A stretch of DNA of 64,000 nucleotides from Antilocapra americana (Eukaryota; Chordata; Mammalia; Artiodactyla; Antilocapridae). Positions within the stretch are counted from its first letter, which is position 1, and each line of letters begins with the position of its first letter. Below the pieces are notes generated by a model. It was not told the DNA's origin. It ran no database searches and was given only the letters and a program-made list of their open reading frames with translations. The translations under genes and the position numbers were made by a program. Location: positions 930,001 to 994,000 of the forward strand of contig ML660204.1 in assembly GCA_007570785.1 (NCBI GenBank). Reading direction: 5' to 3'. Shown here one piece after another: positions 62,561 through 64,000 of the stretch.

Positions 62561-63864
62561 GATGGTTCTGAAACAAGTGGTTCTAAAATAGGAGTCCTTC
62601 CAGGTATGACTGTCTCAAAGGCTTATGTCCCTCCCCTGAAATGCCAGTGGCCAGGGGTGCCCTCTGAGGGCCAGTCACAGCCAAGAAGCTGCCAATTTGG
62701 GAGCCTCCTTCAACCCTTTCCCATTCAGGCCCATCTGGCAGGGGTCAGGGGTCAGTCTGGCTCAGGCCCCTTTAAGCCCCAAGGTGGAGGGGAGATAATC
62801 CTAGGGTCCAGGCCTCAGGGATGCCTGGTGAGCCCTGTTTCTCCTTTGGCAAATTTTCCCCCTTCCTTCACAGGGCGTGTGTCTGCGTTTCTGAACCAGA
62901 AGGTATTTACACAAAACATCCTGGGTTTGGCGACAAATTCACCCTTAATGAGGAATCCTTAATGAATCTCCTTCTTTCCCCATGCCAGGTGGCTTCAGGG
63001 AAAACTAACTGCCTCATCAGTTGAAGGAAGCCAAAGGCCAGGCAAATACAAGGAGCTTCGAGGACTTTTGGGGCCACAACTTGGTGGAAGGCCTTTTTTT
63101 TTTTCAGAATCCAGAAACAGCTGTGGTCTGGAAGCTTGAGCACTTCTGGGCCATGTTTGCTCCTGACCTGCTGTGGGACAAGGAGCAAGCCTCAGTGTGC
63201 AGCTGCGAGATGTGTAATAACCCACCCATACAAAGATGGTTGTGAAATTCAAGGAAGGCAAGGGGCGGGAAAGGGCTTGGTTACAGTGGCCAAAAGGAGA
63301 AATACAAGCTGGACTCAGGGAGACAAGAGGTCAGAGCTCTAGTACTGGGTCTGCTGTTGACTTTTTAAAACCCTCACCACCCTCTGAACCTTGGCTTTTC
63401 CAGCTGTACAATGAGGGGTTTGGGTGTGAAGATCTCTAGGGAATCTTCTGATTCGGAAGCGCAGCCACTTTCCACCTGCCTGCTTCTTCTTGGAGATCTT
63501 CCCAGCTCCTACAGCCCACAGTGATTCACTTCCCAGCATTCATACAACTCTTTTCTGAGCTGGCACTTCGTCCCTCACCGCCCTTCCTTGGGTCTAGGTC
63601 AGCTATTCCTGATATTGGCTTCAAGACAGGGGCTCAATGAAAGGAGAGGTCAAACCGAATTTTAAGACTCCTGCCTCCTTCCAATCCTGCGGAAACACAA
63701 TGAGAAGGATTTTTATTCACTCTCATTTTATAAATCGGAAACTGCTACACTTGCTTCCTCGGTGCTCCTCAGGCAGGGGAAGAATGATTCGATTTCTCCA
63801 GAGCCCTATCACTGCCTGCCATAGTATATAGTTATTTGGTTTGTCATCAGTTGTTTATGTTACC

Positions 63865-64000
63865 CATTAAACGAAGTTGCGCGAGGGGAAGGGACTTCCT
63901 TTTGTTCACTTCCGCATCCTCAGCGCCTAAGGCCGAGGTTAAGGGGTTTGGACCTGCAGGGGGCGCTCCAGCCCCGCCCCAAGCTAGGCCCCGCCTCTGG
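63865..64000. promoter_or_regulatory. GC-rich window edge, possible start of a CpG island
   Basis: CpG frequency and GC content rise over the last 130 bases (GTTGCGCGAGG, CTTCCGCATCC, two CCGCC-type GC boxes). There is no ATG-led coding exon before the window ends. By human gene order PDRG1 should start near here on the plus strand, but that is inference from synteny only. Confidence 0.4.

Larger units (their letters stand above)
47801..64000. other. Intergenic region upstream of XKR7
   Basis: Mostly old repeats: unassigned family copies (48220-48560, 50320-50560, 55870-56170, 60190-60720), MIR (48690-48850, 49510-49690, 50010-50260, 52860-52980, 53640-53780, 63330-63430), L2 (49700-50000, 52415-52850, 53930-54411 with 55650-55690, 59960-60130, 61985-62560), L1 pieces and BovB. 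Unrecognised stretches include 48850-49500, 51270-52160, 58690-59430, 60730-61330 and 62580-63320. No gene was found. Confidence 0.6.

Overview
This window is nuclear DNA from a ruminant, a pecoran artiodactyl such as cattle, sheep or goat. The evidence is many Bov-tA/Bov-A tRNA-type SINEs, CHR-type SINEs and several BovB (RTE) LINE fragments, a combination found together only in ruminants, on a background of old mammalian MIR, L2, MER5A and L1M repeats. The exact species cannot be told from the sequence.

Two protein-coding genes are visible, both on the minus strand and arranged head to tail. XKR7 (XK-related 7, a ten-helix membrane protein) is complete in coding sequence: exon 1 at 46939-47522, exon 2 at 26097-26299 and exon 3 at 23650-24605. 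These join in frame to 580 codons, with GT-AG introns of 20.6 kb and 1.5 kb. Its 5' end sits in a CpG-rich block. A well-formed poly(A) site at about 17.3 kb suggests that its 3' UTR may run for about 6.3 kb. CCM2L (CCM2-like, an endothelial scaffold protein) follows with exons 1 to 6 at 10259-10288, 7703-7870, 5411-5494, 5135-5318, 3781-4241 and 1175-1310. The remaining exons lie beyond the left edge. The order matches human 20q11.21 (PDRG1, XKR7, CCM2L, HCK). On that basis the GC-rich last 130 bases may be the approach to the PDRG1 promoter.

Layout from left to right: 1-10288 is CCM2L with introns rich in MIR, L2 and L1 tails and one probable LTR; 10.3-17.3 kb is intergenic and dense in repeats; 17.3-23.65 kb is repeat-poor and is the candidate XKR7 3' UTR; 23.65-47.5 kb is XKR7; 47.8-64 kb is intergenic and mostly old repeats, with a 5'-truncated BovB element at 54.4-55.65 kb and an L1 carrying two inverted Bov-tA copies at 56.3-57.5 kb.

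No RNA gene, CRISPR array, intact mobile element or unknown multi-gene system was found. The most interesting points are the distal poly(A) site, the SWERR-repeat insert within the PTB region of CCM2L, a NAGNAG acceptor in CCM2L, and several non-repeat sequence patterns in XKR7 intron 1 and the 3' region. Family assignments rest on recognition of remembered sequences; no alignment or database search was run.
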